Part shown: piece by piece, positions 22,082-33,390 of the stretch
Position numbering within the stretch: the first letter of the stretch is position 1
Layout: every line of letters starts with the position of its first letter
Assembly (NCBI GenBank): GCA_963681505.1
Contig: OY811979.1
Location: 5,316,473-5,380,472, forward strand
Source: Eunapius fragilis
Taxonomy: Eukaryota > Porifera > Demospongiae > Spongillida > Spongillidae
DNA: 64,000 nucleotides
Reading direction: 5' to 3'
Notes under the pieces: generated by a model
Database searches by the model: none
What the model saw: the letters and a program-made list of their open reading frames with translations, nothing else
Told to the model about the DNA's origin: nothing
Position numbers and translations under genes: made by a program

Positions 22082-22599
22082 GTAAGTAAACAGCCTGCAT
22101 GCCCCGTTGTTTACATCTGTGTGCCATGTTCAGCGTGCATTGTGTACACGTCTGGTCCGTGGCACTGCGTAATTTGTGCCAGGATTGCTTTGTGGGCATG
22201 GTTGCACGCAGTATGCAACATCCATGTGCTTGGGATTCCCCTTTTTATTGGGTCGCCTGTTTAGTAGGTTGGGTGTGTAGTGTCGACTGAATCATTTTTT
22301 ATCTTAAAAGACGCTTTTTTTCATGACTGTTTAGAGGCTAATTGGTGTGATGTCTCCTAGCCCTGCCTGCACATACGCATATGTAGCTTGTCGATAAGTG
22401 ATTGTAAAATGGCTCAGCAGAACCAGCATCAACTTTTAACACTAACTAAACATCTGGACCACAGTCTAACCGTGTGGTCATACACTTAGTTCAAGCAGAG
22501 ATAATATTATCTCCGGCTCAAGTCCCCCAGACTGTGCAACACGATGTTATACATGTACATATAACACCACTGCAGTTGCATGTTACACGTACATGTAAC

Positions 22600-22790
22600 A
22601 CCTGTATAACATGCATTTTAGAACCAGCTTGTACAGGCTTGCTATGCACACGTTCCCCTTGGCAACCTTCCCCACGACCCCGCCCTCTTTGTCACCGACG
22701 TCCTCTACACCAGACACCTCACCAAGCACGACAACCAAAGGTCATGTGGTATCATCAAGAGAAATGTCGTGGGGTAGGTTGCCGGGAAGG
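22600..22790 (+). other. Possible exon, unresolved frame
   Basis: Proline/threonine/serine-rich frames run through 22611-22790 in two phases. Composition suggests coding or GC-rich UTR. No splice site or family supports a choice. It lies between the PPR-like segment and the exon at 22975 on the same strand. Confidence 0.2.
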
Positions 22791-22974
22791 GGAGGGCTCA
22801 TTGCTTCAGTTGCATACTGTTATAGTGTACATGTATGTCTCCTGGGCTTTGTCAAAGGAAAGGGCACACCACCCACCCCACCCTGGTTTATTTTGTAGAT
22901 AATCAGTTTCAGATCAGGTCAAGGAAGTTATGATGGCCCACTCATTAGCCAATTTTTGTATTAAACCTTTGCAG

Positions 22975-23174
22975 GTCGTGAGGATGAAGATCACTGTCTA
23001 ACGACGGACCTGGAGGAAGGGAGCATTGAGATGAGCACTCCGGGCACATACCCTACCTGCTGTGTGCAGCTGTGCCTGGATGGTCTAGCAGTCAACACAG
23101 TGCTCCAGTCCACCCATATCATCGACTATGAAGGGGTCACGGGAGGTGCCATCAGCTTTGACTGTGCCCCACAG
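22975..23174 (+). CDS. Internal exon of an unrecognised gene
   Basis: Acceptor TTTGCAG at 22974 and donor GTGAGA at 23175 frame a 200-nt exon that is open throughout: REDEDHCLTTDLEEGSIEM, TYPTCCVQLCLDGLAVNTV, HIIDYEGVTGGAISFDC. Composition is ordinary for a folded globular protein and splice signals are strong. I do not recognise the family. It follows the PPR-like segment on the same strand and could be its downstream exon, but nothing in it looks like a PPR repeat. Confidence 0.55.
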
Positions 23175-23623
23175 GTGAGACCTTATTGTTAATTTAATGA
23201 AGGAGCAATTAATTGGTTAATTTAATGAAGGAGCAATTGATTGTGCTGGCGTTATTTACAGACATGTACATGTGCATGTATTCTTTTTTTTCAGAATGGA
23301 AGACGCATGAAAATTGAAATAGGCCTATATTTAGCCCATTTTCTCAGGCGTGCGCTGCCTAAATGTGACTGGGCTAAATATAGGCCTATTTCAATTTTCC
23401 AGTAACATTTCTGTCACACTTGTTTCCGTGCTTTTTACACCAACATTGTCAATCCTATATGCCCACCAACTTTCTCGTTAGAGAATGTTTTTATTTACTT
23501 GTACTCAAGAGCATTAAGTCCCCAGACTTCTTTCACTGCATACAGATCTTGCTGGGAGAGTTTGTGAGTATTGCATGCAAGATGATGTAACTGGTGTGTA
23601 GGCAGTAGTGTATATGTGTATAC

Positions 23624-23912
23624 AAGTAAATAAAAACATTCTCTAACGAGAGAGTTGTTGGTATATAGGATTGACCAATGGTGGTGTAAAAAGCATGGAA
23701 ACAAAAGAGTGACAGAAATATTATTGGAAAATTGAAATAGGCCTATATTTAGCCCATTATTCAGGCATGTGTGTTGTATTGTGTGCTAAATATAGGCCTA
23801 TTTCAATTTTCCAATAATATTTCTGTCACTCTTGTTTCCATGCTTTTTACACCACCATTGGTCAATCCTATATACCAACAACTCTCTCGTTAGAGAATGG
23901 TTTTATTTACTT
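23624..23912. repeat. Large near-perfect fold-back at the 3' end of copy B
   Basis: Arms of about 130 bp surround a loop of about 25-30 bases. Landmarks: ACAAGTAAATAAAA, CATTCTCTAACGAGAGAG, GGTGTAAAAAGCATGGAAAC, ATAGGCCTATATTTAGC. A partly deleted sister fold-back occupies 23310-23508. The same landmarks recur at 27755-27960 and 58195-58485. Confidence 0.9.
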
Positions 23913-24003
23913 GTTTCATAAGTTTTTTTTCACCCTGTCATAGCAGTATCATAGTCAATAATCAAATGTAGGAAGAGGATGGATGATCCCCTTTATCTCT
24001 TAA

Positions 24004-24862
24004 TGCCAGAACAAATAACTTTAATAGTTGGGGGCAGAGCTGGTGGTGCTGGCGGGAGTAGCTGCTGGTGGTGGTGTGGGCAGTGCTGCTGGTGGTGGTG
24101 GCAGAAGCGGGGCTTCTGGAGGTGGTGGGGTGAAGGGGAGAGGAGTTGGAGGATGAATGTACTGTTCCTCCTCCGACCCCTCGTTGGTGAAAACCCCGCA
24201 AAGGTCGTCAGCCATCTACATATACGTAACAGAGAGTATGATTAAATTTTTACTTCTTTATTTTTTAAAGCGTTCCAAATGTCCATTGAAGATCTTCGAG
24301 CTGGGCTTGATGATCTTGATTCAGGGTGTGGTCATGTTCATACTGGTATCACTTTGAAATTGAATTCTGCGATTGTTGAACAGCTTGGGCATCCTATTAA
24401 TTGTGAGCTTCCAGAATGCTCTAGTCCATTGCGGGTTATTAGGGCAGCTTCACCTCACTTTCCTGTATTAAGGGCTTTCACTAGGCTGCTTTATATCCAT
24501 CTTTACTGCATGTAGGCTACACCTCCATGTTTAGATTGGAGCATTTTCAAATTTGACCAATAAAATTTTAGCACATGCCGTTTATATGATGATCCAAAAA
24601 GAATAAGGTAAAAATTTTTTAAATCATACTCTCTGTCTCTGTCACGTACATGTAGATGGCAGCAGAAGACCTTACGAGGTTTTTTAATCAAGAGGGGTCG
24701 GAGGAGGAAGAGGATGACATAAATCCTCCGACTCCTCTCCCCTTCACCCCGCCACCTCCAGAAGCCCCGCCACTCCTACCACCACCAGCAGCACTGCCCC
24801 CACCACCACTACCAGCAGCGCTACCCCCGCCGGCACCACCAGCGCTACCCTATCACCTTAAT
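24004..24862. repeat. Inverted repeats (about 250 bp) flanking a flipped exon
   Basis: Left arm 24004-24257 and right arm 24604-24862 are inverted copies encoding the same proline-rich peptide (GSEEEE, PPTPLPFTPPPPEAP). The middle (24258-24603) is open on the plus strand after an acceptor-like TTTTTTAAAG: SIEDLRAGLDDLDSGCG, GHPINCELPEC, LRVIRAASPHFPVL. In related proteins as I recall them this block directly follows the C-rich block encoded here at 25024 on the minus strand, so the middle is inverted relative to the rest of the element. Confidence 0.7.
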
Positions 24863-25023
24863 ATGATGGAATTGGACTCACAGTCTGCACACGTGTTAAG
24901 GCTTTGCAGGTATAAAAGCCACTCATCCGCTGAATAGTGCACTTAGCAAAAAGAGGTAAAATTTTAATAATACTCTATGTGCATGTGTAAAGGCTTTGCA
25001 CTTTAGTGACTTTGTCCTCAACG

Positions 25024-25515
25024 CTATTCTTCACTAGTGAGGTTGCGACACTCATTTGTACATTTCCATTTCAAGGGGCGCATGGTAATCTTATCTCTGT
25101 CCCCTATCTCCTCTGACACTACACACCTACCATTGAGGTCTACTGGAATGGCCCCAAGTCGTTTTGTGTAAGTGTACGAAGTATTTAAAAAGTAAGGTTC
25201 AGAGCCAGCAGTATGATAACTATGCCCTACTAAAATATCATTTTCTCCTATTTTCATTCTATTTATTTCACGGATAGTTTTTAGCAATGACCCTGCTTTT
25301 GCTCTTCGTACACTTAGTGCTTTAGAAACCAATGCCTCTGCCCCAATCTTACTTACTGCTGCATGGGCAGATCTAGTAACAACCTTTTGAGATAGCAATG
25401 GATGAGACTTACAAATGGCATCATTTACTTCACTTAGAAGCTCACTATCCCTAAGAATAGCTTTTTCAAGACCACCATTATACTCCACTAGTGCATGAGA
25501 TTTGGGTTCATACAA
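25024..25515 (-). CDS. Copy B element protein, central domain
   Basis: The open frame of about 163 codons reads EPKSHALVEYNGGLEKAIL, SVRRAKAGSLLKTIREINRM, GHSYHTAGSEPYFLNTSY and IPVDLNGRCVV, and ends with KWKCTNECRNL and a stop. The histidine/glycine block and the late Cys pair suggest a metal-binding fold, but I cannot name a domain. It is an uncharacterised element protein. The blocks before and after it are at 25892-26829 and, inverted, at 24270-24500. Confidence 0.55.
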   Translation of the reverse strand: MYEPKSHALVEYNGGLEKAILRDSELLSEVNDAICKSHPLLSQKVVTRSAHAAVSKIGAEALVSKALSVRRAKAGSLLKTIREINRMKIGENDILVGHSYHTAGSEPYFLNTSYTYTKRLGAIPVDLNGRCVVSEEIGDRDKITMRPLKWKCTNECRNLTSEE

Positions 25516-25757
25516 GGAGTAGCTATATGGGAGAAGGCTATGGTTGCAGTTATTGTCATTTCACCTATAGTTCTCAGCCCTTGCAACTGCAATTATATTC
25601 ATACAGTTGCAACATATGTACATGGCTAGACAGATAAGGAAGCCTTCAAATAAGGAAGCCTTTTTATACATCAGATTAAAACAATAGACACTACTACTGT
25701 ACACACAGTTGCATGCTTTACATGTGAAGTGAATGGTTTTGTGCAGATCAGTGCTGT

Positions 25758-25843
25758 ACATAGTTGGGCGGGCCCTACTACCGCGTTTGGTCAGGTAGTA
25801 GGGTGACAAGCCCGACCAAACACCGCCCGACTATGCTCTACAA
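25758..25843. mobile_element. Small palindromic insertion
   Basis: ATAGTTGGGCGG (25759) and CCGCCCGACTAT form imperfect inverted ends around TTTGGTC/GACCAAA and a duplicated CTACTACC. It lies in the intron between two coding blocks of copy B. Confidence 0.5.
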
Positions 25844-25891
25844 ATGTTGCATGCACAGCTTTTTAATGTTAATACAACATGCCATAACATA

Positions 25892-26829
25892 CCTTTGGGT
25901 GGTAGTGGTAGTACTGTGACCCCTGCGGTACCGCGTCCTCTCGGAAGCACATTTAGCCAATCGGACAGCGGGGTCATTCCAATACCGACTCCTTTTAGAT
26001 GCTTTAATGGCAGCTGAATTGTCCTCGTATTTCTGCCTGTTAGCAGCGCGGTTTCCCTCGAGGTCCTCTTCATATCGCCGCCTTTTAGCAGCATGGTTCT
26101 CCTCGAGGTCCTCTTCATATCGCCGCCTTTTAGCAGCACGGTTCTCCTCGAGGTACTCTTCATATCGCCGCCTTTTAGCAGCACGGTTCTCCTCGAGGTC
26201 CTCTTCGTATCGCCGCTTTTTAGCAGCACGGTTCTCCTCGAGGTTCTCTTCATATCGCCGCCTTTTAGCAGCACGGTTCTCCTCGAGGTCCTCTTCATAT
26301 CGCCGCCTTTTAGCAGCACGGTTCTCCTCGAGGTCCTCTTCATATCGCCGCCTTTTAGCAGCACGGCTCTCCTCGAGGTCCTCTTCATATCGCCACTTTT
26401 TTAGCTTTTAGCAGATCGCTTAGATTCAATATCTGCGTTGTAGCTGTCGCGTTCAGAGGCCTTCTTCTTTTCGGGATCGGCCTTGTAGCTGTCGCGTACA
26501 GAGGCCTTCTTCTTTTCGGGATCGGCCTTGTAGCTGTCGCGTAAAGAGGCCTTCTTCTTTTCGGGATCGGCCTTGTAGCTGTCGCGTACAGAGGCCTTCT
26601 TCTTTTCGGGATCGGCCTTGTAGCTGTCGCGTACAGAGGCCTTCTTCTTTTCGAGATCGGCCTTGTAGCTGTCGCGTACAGAGGCCTTCTTCTTTTCGGG
26701 ATCGGCCTTGTAGAGCGCTCGGGCTTTAGCTTTGTTCTCGTCTTGCTTTTGGAGGTATTCCGCTCGTTGCTTAGATCTCTTCTTTTGATTACGCGAAGGC
26801 ATTTTTAGAAAAACAACTTCACTAGCCAA
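25892..26829 (-). CDS. Copy B element protein, charged-repeat N-terminus
   Basis: The frame starts MPSRNQKKRSKQRAEYL (start at 26791). It has about 6 units of a 15-residue repeat (KADPEKKKASVRDSY), then about 8 units of RYEEDLEENRAAKRR, then SRYWNDPAVRLAKCASERT and a donor GTATGT at 25892. In copy A the first repeat occurs once and the second about 11 times. Alternating charge suggests long single helices or a nucleic-acid/chromatin-binding tail; this is inference. The frame does not run through cleanly. Confidence 0.55.
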
Positions 26830-27614
26830 AGCAACAACTAAACTGCGATAGGAACACCAGATATTTTTAGTGCAGGTTAGAGTATTTATACTGACTAAAA
26901 TTATTAATAAATATCTATTGCATACATTATTAAATAGAACTTGATATGTGTCTATATGACATGTCAGGATAACGTGCCGGTAAATTTCGAAGCGATTGGT
27001 ACTATTCCCGTCCTTTGAAACCGTTCCTAGCTCGAGTTATACCTTCCTAAGAAGAAGAAGAAGAAGAAGAAGACGACGACGATGGAGAATTATTTTAGGA
27101 CTGGGCACGAGAAACAGGAAATTGTTTGTTTCTCTATAACCACACCGTTTTATGACACGGAACAAACGTAGAACTGTAGATCGTTGTGCTCCCATTCCGC
27201 CGCGATAAAGAGATAAGCGATCCGTTTCTCAGTTGTCCCTGCAGACGCTAGTGAAGTTTTATTAATGACATTCATCAACCCTCAATCAATCCTATATTGA
27301 ACCTGCTGCCGCAGGTTCAGATGTCTGTATACATGCACTATCATTTTTTTTTTTACCTGCATGTGCATTTAATCTTTTGAACAGTAAATGACAGTTGTGC
27401 TATATAATACTGCTCTGTTGCCCAGGTTATCGTTGGAGGTCACGAGAAGGAAGAGAGAGAATCGAGGACACTGCACCTGTCGTCAAAACAGCACACAGAC
27501 GGTGGTGAGCACATTGCATGAGTTTTTCAGCATGTACACGGTCTACACACATATGCAAGAGGATGTACATATATTCTGTACAATCTTCAGGAAAACTTCA
27601 TATTGTTGGGTCTA

Positions 27615-28387
27615 AGCAAAACCACCCTTGTGATACTTTTTCGACAAGCAAAAGAAAAAGTAACACTCGCATTGAAATGTGCTAAAAACTTTATGATGGC
27701 TAGTCAAGTTTAGGATGATTTGATTTAGAAAGTTTGGCAGAGTGTGTTGGCTGATGAGACTATGACTTATCAGAAGGGATAATGTCATAGTCCTATATTT
27801 AGCACACAAACAACACATGCCCTAGAAATGGGACTATGACATTTTCCCTTCTGATAAGACCTTGTTTCCTTGCTTTTTACACCACCAATGTCATAATCAA
27901 ATCCTATATCCCACCAACTTTCTCGTAGAGAATGTTTTTATTTAGTTGTTTTCTTAATTTTTTTTCATACCCATCTTTAGATACCGTAATTAAATTATAC
28001 AAGACATACATTGTAGGAGGCTGATAGTCGATTGTTTATCAAAGTATTATATTATATAAAAGCGAGTCCTCCAGCCGATTCTGAAGCTATTGGTGAAATT
28101 TTCATCGCTTAGAAATGTTCCTGTCCTGAGTTATGCGTTGCCAAGAAGAAGGAGAAGAATAAGAAGACGACCCGCCCCTTGTTCCGAGACTGGGTACGAG
28201 GACGGGCAGTACACTCTTGTTCTCAACAACCACGCGGTTCAGCGACATGAACAAAAACGAAACTACTCATTTTTGACTTCTAAATCGATTGCTAAAACAA
28301 GCTACACGATCCGATCGTCGGGAGTGTTGTTACAGACGGGTCGCATTTTTTAATAGTCGGGGTCAAATCCTATATGGAAGTTTCCGA
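27615..28387 (-). mobile_element. Helitron-like element, copy C (internally deleted)
   Basis: It starts A^TCGGAA at 28387 with CTTCCATATAGG, i.e. a partly deleted version of the terminal hairpin seen intact at 56347. The 28070-28330 segment matches 57780-58050 at about 85% in opposite orientation and has the same layout as the 5' region of A and B (CGATCGGATCGT, a CTT-rich tract, GGACAGGAAC). A 3' fold-back (27755-27960) follows. Coding is absent, so it is a non-autonomous derivative. Confidence 0.6.
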
Positions 28388-28731
28388 TAACTTCGATAAC
28401 TTATAGTGAAGGGTCGGATTATTTACGTCACGAGATACGGGTGTATGAAAAGCCTGCGCGATGATGTTTTAAGTTTTTTTTTTTTAGGGAAGAAGGAATG
28501 AATAGTCTCAACGGACCATGACATCGCTAGCAAACGATAGCTATTATGGCGATATTTCTGCCTTTGTAAGTACAAAGAGTGTGTTAAAAATAAAAATATT
28601 AGCTTATCAAATATACCGTTCGTTTGTTTCGTAACTTCGCGCGTATACACACATCTTTTGTTGAGGCTTTGTAGCTACAAGTACAAGCCTAGATTTGTGT
28701 GATATTCAGACAGCAAATTTTAATTTTGCAG

Positions 28732-29914
28732 AATGGAGCGCCATCGTCGGATCAGCTGACTTATTTTGCACAAACCCCGCTGACGGACAACGGTGTTAGG
28801 CTTTCGCACGGAATGAGCGAATGGTACGTGGAACCCTCGATCGGTTGCGTTACTTACGACCCAACCAGAGCCACTCAGAGGCTCACCCACGAGCCCCCTG
28901 TGCTTTTGAAGATTTTACCGAGCGTTCACGCCAACGATTGCAGCGAAACGAACACAATACCTGGCATGACGCTAGTGCCATATAGTTACTGCGAAGGTGC
29001 CGTTTTCGGCAGCTCCCAGCTACCTCCATGTATGGTGGATGGCAACATGGGGAACGTTAACGTGCATTCACAATTTGCTGTTCCTAAAACCGAGCCTCCT
29101 TCCTTGGCGCCGTGTGCCTGCAACGCAGACGATTCTACCTGGTGGAACGCTGGACGCACAGGATGCATATGGTCCGCTACACCGCTTCTGCAAAGCAGGC
29201 ATGCCGGCGCGCCGATTCCGCTTTCGCCGGTTGCGGGAGACCCATGCAGTGGCTCCGCTAGTTTGCCCCACGCAAGATGGCAGCTTGCCTCTGTATTCTG
29301 GGAGCGAAGTTACGCCACAGCTTGCGCATTCGGGGGTCTGGAGTGTGCCTGCGATAGAATGTTACGCCCATGCGGACCAGGAGATCCTACCAGAGCCAGA
29401 GATCATATATCTGATCCAACGTAATAAGCGTGTTGCCTGCACGTGTCCCTACTGTCAAAGTGGCGTTAATTTAAATTCCAACACAGATGGCACTTCGAAA
29501 AAAAAGCAGCACATATGCCACTACCCGAACTGTGAAAAGATTTATGGGAAGACGTCTGCCTTACGTGCGCACCTCCGCTGGCATACGGGAGAGCGGCCGT
29601 TCCATTGCACCTGGCTTTACTGTGAAAAACGGTTCACCCGCTCCGATCAGTTGCAGCGGCACTTGCGAACACACACGGGCGAGAAGCGATTTGTCTGTGC
29701 AGAGTGCTCGAAACGCTTTATGCGCAGCGACCATCTCAGCAAGCACATCAAAACCCACCAGAAAGGCGCGAAAGACATAACCAGCGAAAGTAGGGTGGAA
29801 TGCAATGCCAATGGTTTACCAGACGATGACTGCGACGAGTGCAGCGAAGATGGCTCAATGGCTTCTCCCGCTAGCGATGCATCGTGCAATGATGACTACT
29901 TTGTATCACTTTGA
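28732..29914 (+). CDS. Sp-family zinc-finger transcription factor
   Basis: An exon with acceptor TTTTGCAG (ending 28731) encodes a Ser/Thr/Pro-rich activation-type region, a Btd box (CTCPYC, 29438-29455) and three C2H2 fingers at about 29510-29586, 29599-29673 and 29689-29757, joined by TGERPF and TGEKRF linkers. It ends in an acidic tail and a stop at 29912-29914. Btd box plus three C-terminal fingers defines Sp factors (GC-box binding, nuclear). Finger helices read [16 protein letters not shown] and RSDHLSKH, where the family has KTSHLRAH and RSDELQRH in the first two. The N-terminal part lies in one frame to about 29200 and the C-terminal part in another, so an intron or an indel lies at about 29160-29270. 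The 5' exon is not identified. Confidence 0.85.
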
Positions 29915-30109
29915 TTTTTTTTTTAAATTTAGGAACACCGATTTGTCATATTATAAGAGCAGCCACATCAGTTACATTTTTCTGTTCAAGTGCTATCACT
30001 TACCCCCCCACCAACATCATATCAATATCTATGTTGTTAATTGAAGGGGTGGGGCAGTATTTGGATGGATTGTGATTTTACTAATTGATATGCTAAAGAA
30101 AAGAAGCGG

Positions 30110-31174
30110 GTGTCCACACAGGTTCGGAGCTAACTACTTCTTTCCACCGCCCGAGAGGCCCAGCATTGAACTTGTAGACCTCCCCTGCTGTCTGTACTTG
30201 CCGTTAGCCTGCAACATGGGCCAGCAAAGTTACAAATATACTGAACACGAGGAATAGGAAATTAATTAAAAATGATCGTCCAAACATTCCAGCCCTTATA
30301 CCACAAACTATAACCACTGCCATAACCATAGCACATATGAATACTGTTATCTTTGCTACATGACGTGCTTTTTATAAAATAGTAGATCCTTACATGTATA
30401 TGTATACTTTCAGTTTTTGATTATAGTGTGTTATGAGGTCATCTATCATGCACAGCCATAATCCATGAGGGCCCCCCCCCCCCCCCCCCCCCCCGTATCT
30501 TTCCAGGTGTGGCAAGGTACTTGAGGTGACAAAACAATCCACTAGGTGTGGCTGGCTAAGCAATTAATGAACTAAGTGTGGTTAAGTATTTAATAACCCA
30601 CCTTTGCTTCACCTTCAGAGCCATGTTCTTTGAAATTCCATCACCTGTACATATGACGATGTAAGGCATCAAATTAAAAAAGTTCAGGTGGGGCCACACC
30701 CACCTCTGCCATCCCCAACTCAAAAGTCTGTATGAATCTTCCCAGCAGCCTGGGGTGCCTTAGTCCCTTTCTGTGTGGCAATGTGGTTAACCAGGTACAT
30801 TATTGGCTTGGCCATGGTGCTTATTTCATTGTCATCCTCACAGATTCAGGTTTGTCTTTCTTGTTCCCCCCTCGGGTGCTGGTCTTTTCCAATGTGCCCT
30901 GCGTCATAGAGACATAATGCAAAGGTGCTGTTGGCAGTACATTGTTGCCGTGGTCTTTGCCAAGGACTGAAGTTCTCTGAGGCGGAGTTCGTCATGGATG
31001 ATCTCAAGGTCCCTTACAGGGTTGACATCTTCCTCCACATGTGTTACATCATCATCATCAAATGACCCTGAAAACGTGTTGTATTAGGTGCAACCAGAAA
31101 TAAGCCAACTCACTAACAACATGAAACAGTGCATCACAGGCACTGATGTGTGAGAGGAAGGCATTTCCATGACC
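30110..31174 (-). pseudogene. OLA1: Obg-like ATPase 1 (OLA1) locus, partial and broken
   Basis: Minus-strand pieces occur in the correct order. 31174-31114: GNAFLSHISACDALFH. About 31067-30919: [20 protein letters not shown] then [14 protein letters not shown]. About 30870-30740: AKPIMYLVN then KGTKAPQAAGKIHTDF. About 30655-30605: FKEHGSEGEAK. About 30215-30110: GKYRQQGR. These match OLA1, a conserved cytosolic P-loop ATPase of the Obg/YchF class that also binds ribosomes. The G1-G4 nucleotide-binding N-terminus is not in the window, most of the central coiled-coil/TGS region is missing, and there are at least two frame changes and a stop. It is a partial or decayed copy, or a fragmented assembly. 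Confidence 0.7.
30474..30494 (+). repeat. C homopolymer (about 20)
   Basis: This C-run lies between two exon pieces of the OLA1-like locus. Confidence 0.9.
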
Positions 31175-33254
31175 CTGATAGAGGAGGGAAATATGCATTG
31201 CTACACACAACGTCTTCAGTCACGCCCACACACCTTTCCTTCGTGAGCTCCCTCACTATCACACATACCCTACATTAGGAAACCCAACAATACCGCACTT
31301 CAGAGATGTACCAAACCGTCCTAGTAGCACTGTTGTTTCTTCTTTGGCGGCATCTTTCTTTTATATGTGACCGATATACAAAGACGAGGTGCGCACGTGA
31401 CTATCACATGCGTCACTGCGTTTCCATGACTACAAACTATCTTTTTTTTTTAACGAGCGCCGGTTGTGGAGGTAATATTATTTGTTCAGCAGGAAATAAA
31501 ATGTCACAGCGTAATAATATTCAAAACTATTTTTGGTATAGCGGCAAGTGGGAGGACCCAGTGAAGCTTCTTCCGCAACTGCCTACTGTAAGTCTGCAGT
31601 AGAGTTGTAAGCTGTTTGGTTGGGGTTTTTTAATTACTTTTCTTCTTCGCCACGGCAACAGGCCACCCCCTCGTTGAAACTATTTTCTGAGCCGCCCTCT
31701 GCTGGTAAAGATGTCATCCCAGCCCCACTCCTGCTGAACCTATGGTACAGAGACTATGCGACTTGTCAATCCAGTTATGTTACTCGCTCACCCAAATGTG
31801 ATGGATCTATCAGCCTATCAGAGCACAGTGATGAAGGATATTGAAAGTGTTCGGATGTTATTACTGAAAAAGTACGTCATGTGTATTACTATTGAGAAAA
31901 AAGTATCAGGTCAAGCCCTTCTAGGTGGTTTCCTGAGGTGCAGAGTATATTCTACCATGGTTAGAAGCAGATTCCATTGAATCACTTGGATGGCTTCTTC
32001 AACTGTGTGTGTCAGAACTGCGTGGAGGTGTTCTGCCCTGATGTAACCAAGTGGAGTATTCCTTGGGTTTCAGCTGAATGCGGTGGTGTTGAATTCCAGC
32101 ATGGAGTTTGAACCCAACTTGCAACTATTTGAGGTAAGTACATTTGTCAGATGCTCTGTGAAGTCATGTAAATGATATCTTCCAGTCAGGAGTGCTTGGT
32201 GTGTTGGACAAAATGTTAGACGCAGTTAGTTCTGTCCCCAGAGTGGAGACAAAGCTTTATTCCACTGAGGGAACACATCCAAAACCCAGTGATTGATCCA
32301 CTGGTACTTGAAAACGCCAAAGAAAAGGTATGCATGGACAGAATCACAGATGTGCTGGCTGTTTAACCCCCATCTTCCCTCTCACTGGTTGTCACCATTC
32401 CCCAATTCCTCCCTCTCATCCCCTCCCTCTCTCCCTCCCTCCTCTCTACAGTTGCGAGGGATGCTTGGTGCAGCCATATACACAAGGAGTACATCAAACA
32501 GTTTGATAAGTACAAGCCACTGATCAACAAAGAGGCGGAGTCTGATGTTGAGAAGTTCCTCCAGGAGGAGGGGCACACCTTCTCAGACTATGAGAAACAG
32601 GTGCTGTGGAATAAAGAAACACTGGCAGAAATGAAATGAATAAAGTGTTACTTATAATCAACTGATTTGGTGATAAGACTTAGTCTGCTGCAATGCCCCC
32701 AGCAAGTTTATCCTCTTTTGGGTATATGTATGTGTGTGTATGTATGTGTATGTGTATTGTGTGTGCATGTGTGCATGTGTACATGTTGAAGGTGCCCTTC
32801 ACTGGTGCATGAGACAATGACAGTATTATCTTGACACATCTGTGTCTTGTGGATTATTATTCATATGGGTACACAAAAAGAAAGATTTGTATCAGAGCTG
32901 GAGGGCTATGAAAAGCAGCTGCAAGAGTTTGATACGTTTGGGTTTGGTGACATAGAAGACGTCCATTGCTACTGCAAGAAGGCTCAGGCCTAGCTGAAGC
33001 GACTGGAGGAGGCAGCAGAGAAGATTGAAGGGTTCAATGTTGAGGGGGATGCATTTGAGTGGGAGCGAACTCAATACCCTCTTAGAACAAAGCTTGTGAA
33101 CACATTGTCACCCTTCCTTAAGTTGTATGAGACTATTGTGGAGTTTGAGGAGGATACATCCACACACCATGCACCCTGGTCTGGGTCCATTCCTGACATG
33201 GGACCCTCCATCCCCCCATGCACTGTGCCATGACAAACCATATCTTCATCCACA

Positions 33255-33390
33255 CACATGCACAAACACAGCACATACATCCACACACCATGCACACACA
33301 TACATCCACACACCATGCACACACACATACATCCACACACCATGCACACACACATACATCCACACACCATGCACACACACATATATACAT
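33255..33390 (+). repeat. 22-bp minisatellite (CACACACCATGCACACAC)
   Basis: About 5-6 units with core ACATCCACACACCATGCA lie where the dynein copy should carry the exon encoding the next stem residues, so the array may mark the site of exon loss. Confidence 0.9.

Larger units (their letters stand above)
23310..27321 (-). mobile_element. Helitron-like element, copy B (most complete)
   Basis: It reads leftward from A^TC at 27321. Order: hairpin GAACCTGC/GCAGGTTC, ATATAGG, a (CTT)n(CGT)n tract, coding from 26791, intron(s), the coding block 25515-25024, the proline-rich block 24257-24004, and the fold-back at 23912-23624. A second fold-back remnant lies at 23508-23310. The protein type (charged repeats, then GHSYHTAGSEPYFLNTSY, DLNGRCV and a C-rich WKCTNEC block) is one I recall as multicopy in sponges, of unknown function. 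A segment (24258-24603) is inverted between 250-bp inverted repeats. The copy looks broken in a few places. The class remains an inference. Confidence 0.6.

Noticed and set aside
23310-23912. Hairpin-derived microRNA precursor
   Set aside because: Stems of about 130 bp with repeat relatives at 27755 and 58195 belong to a mobile-element fold-back; no typical 60-100-nt precursor shape. Small-RNA data could change this.
28981-29781. Antisense and out-of-frame ORFs over the Sp gene
   Set aside because: Shadows of a GC-rich coding exon; the zinc-finger frame is unambiguous.
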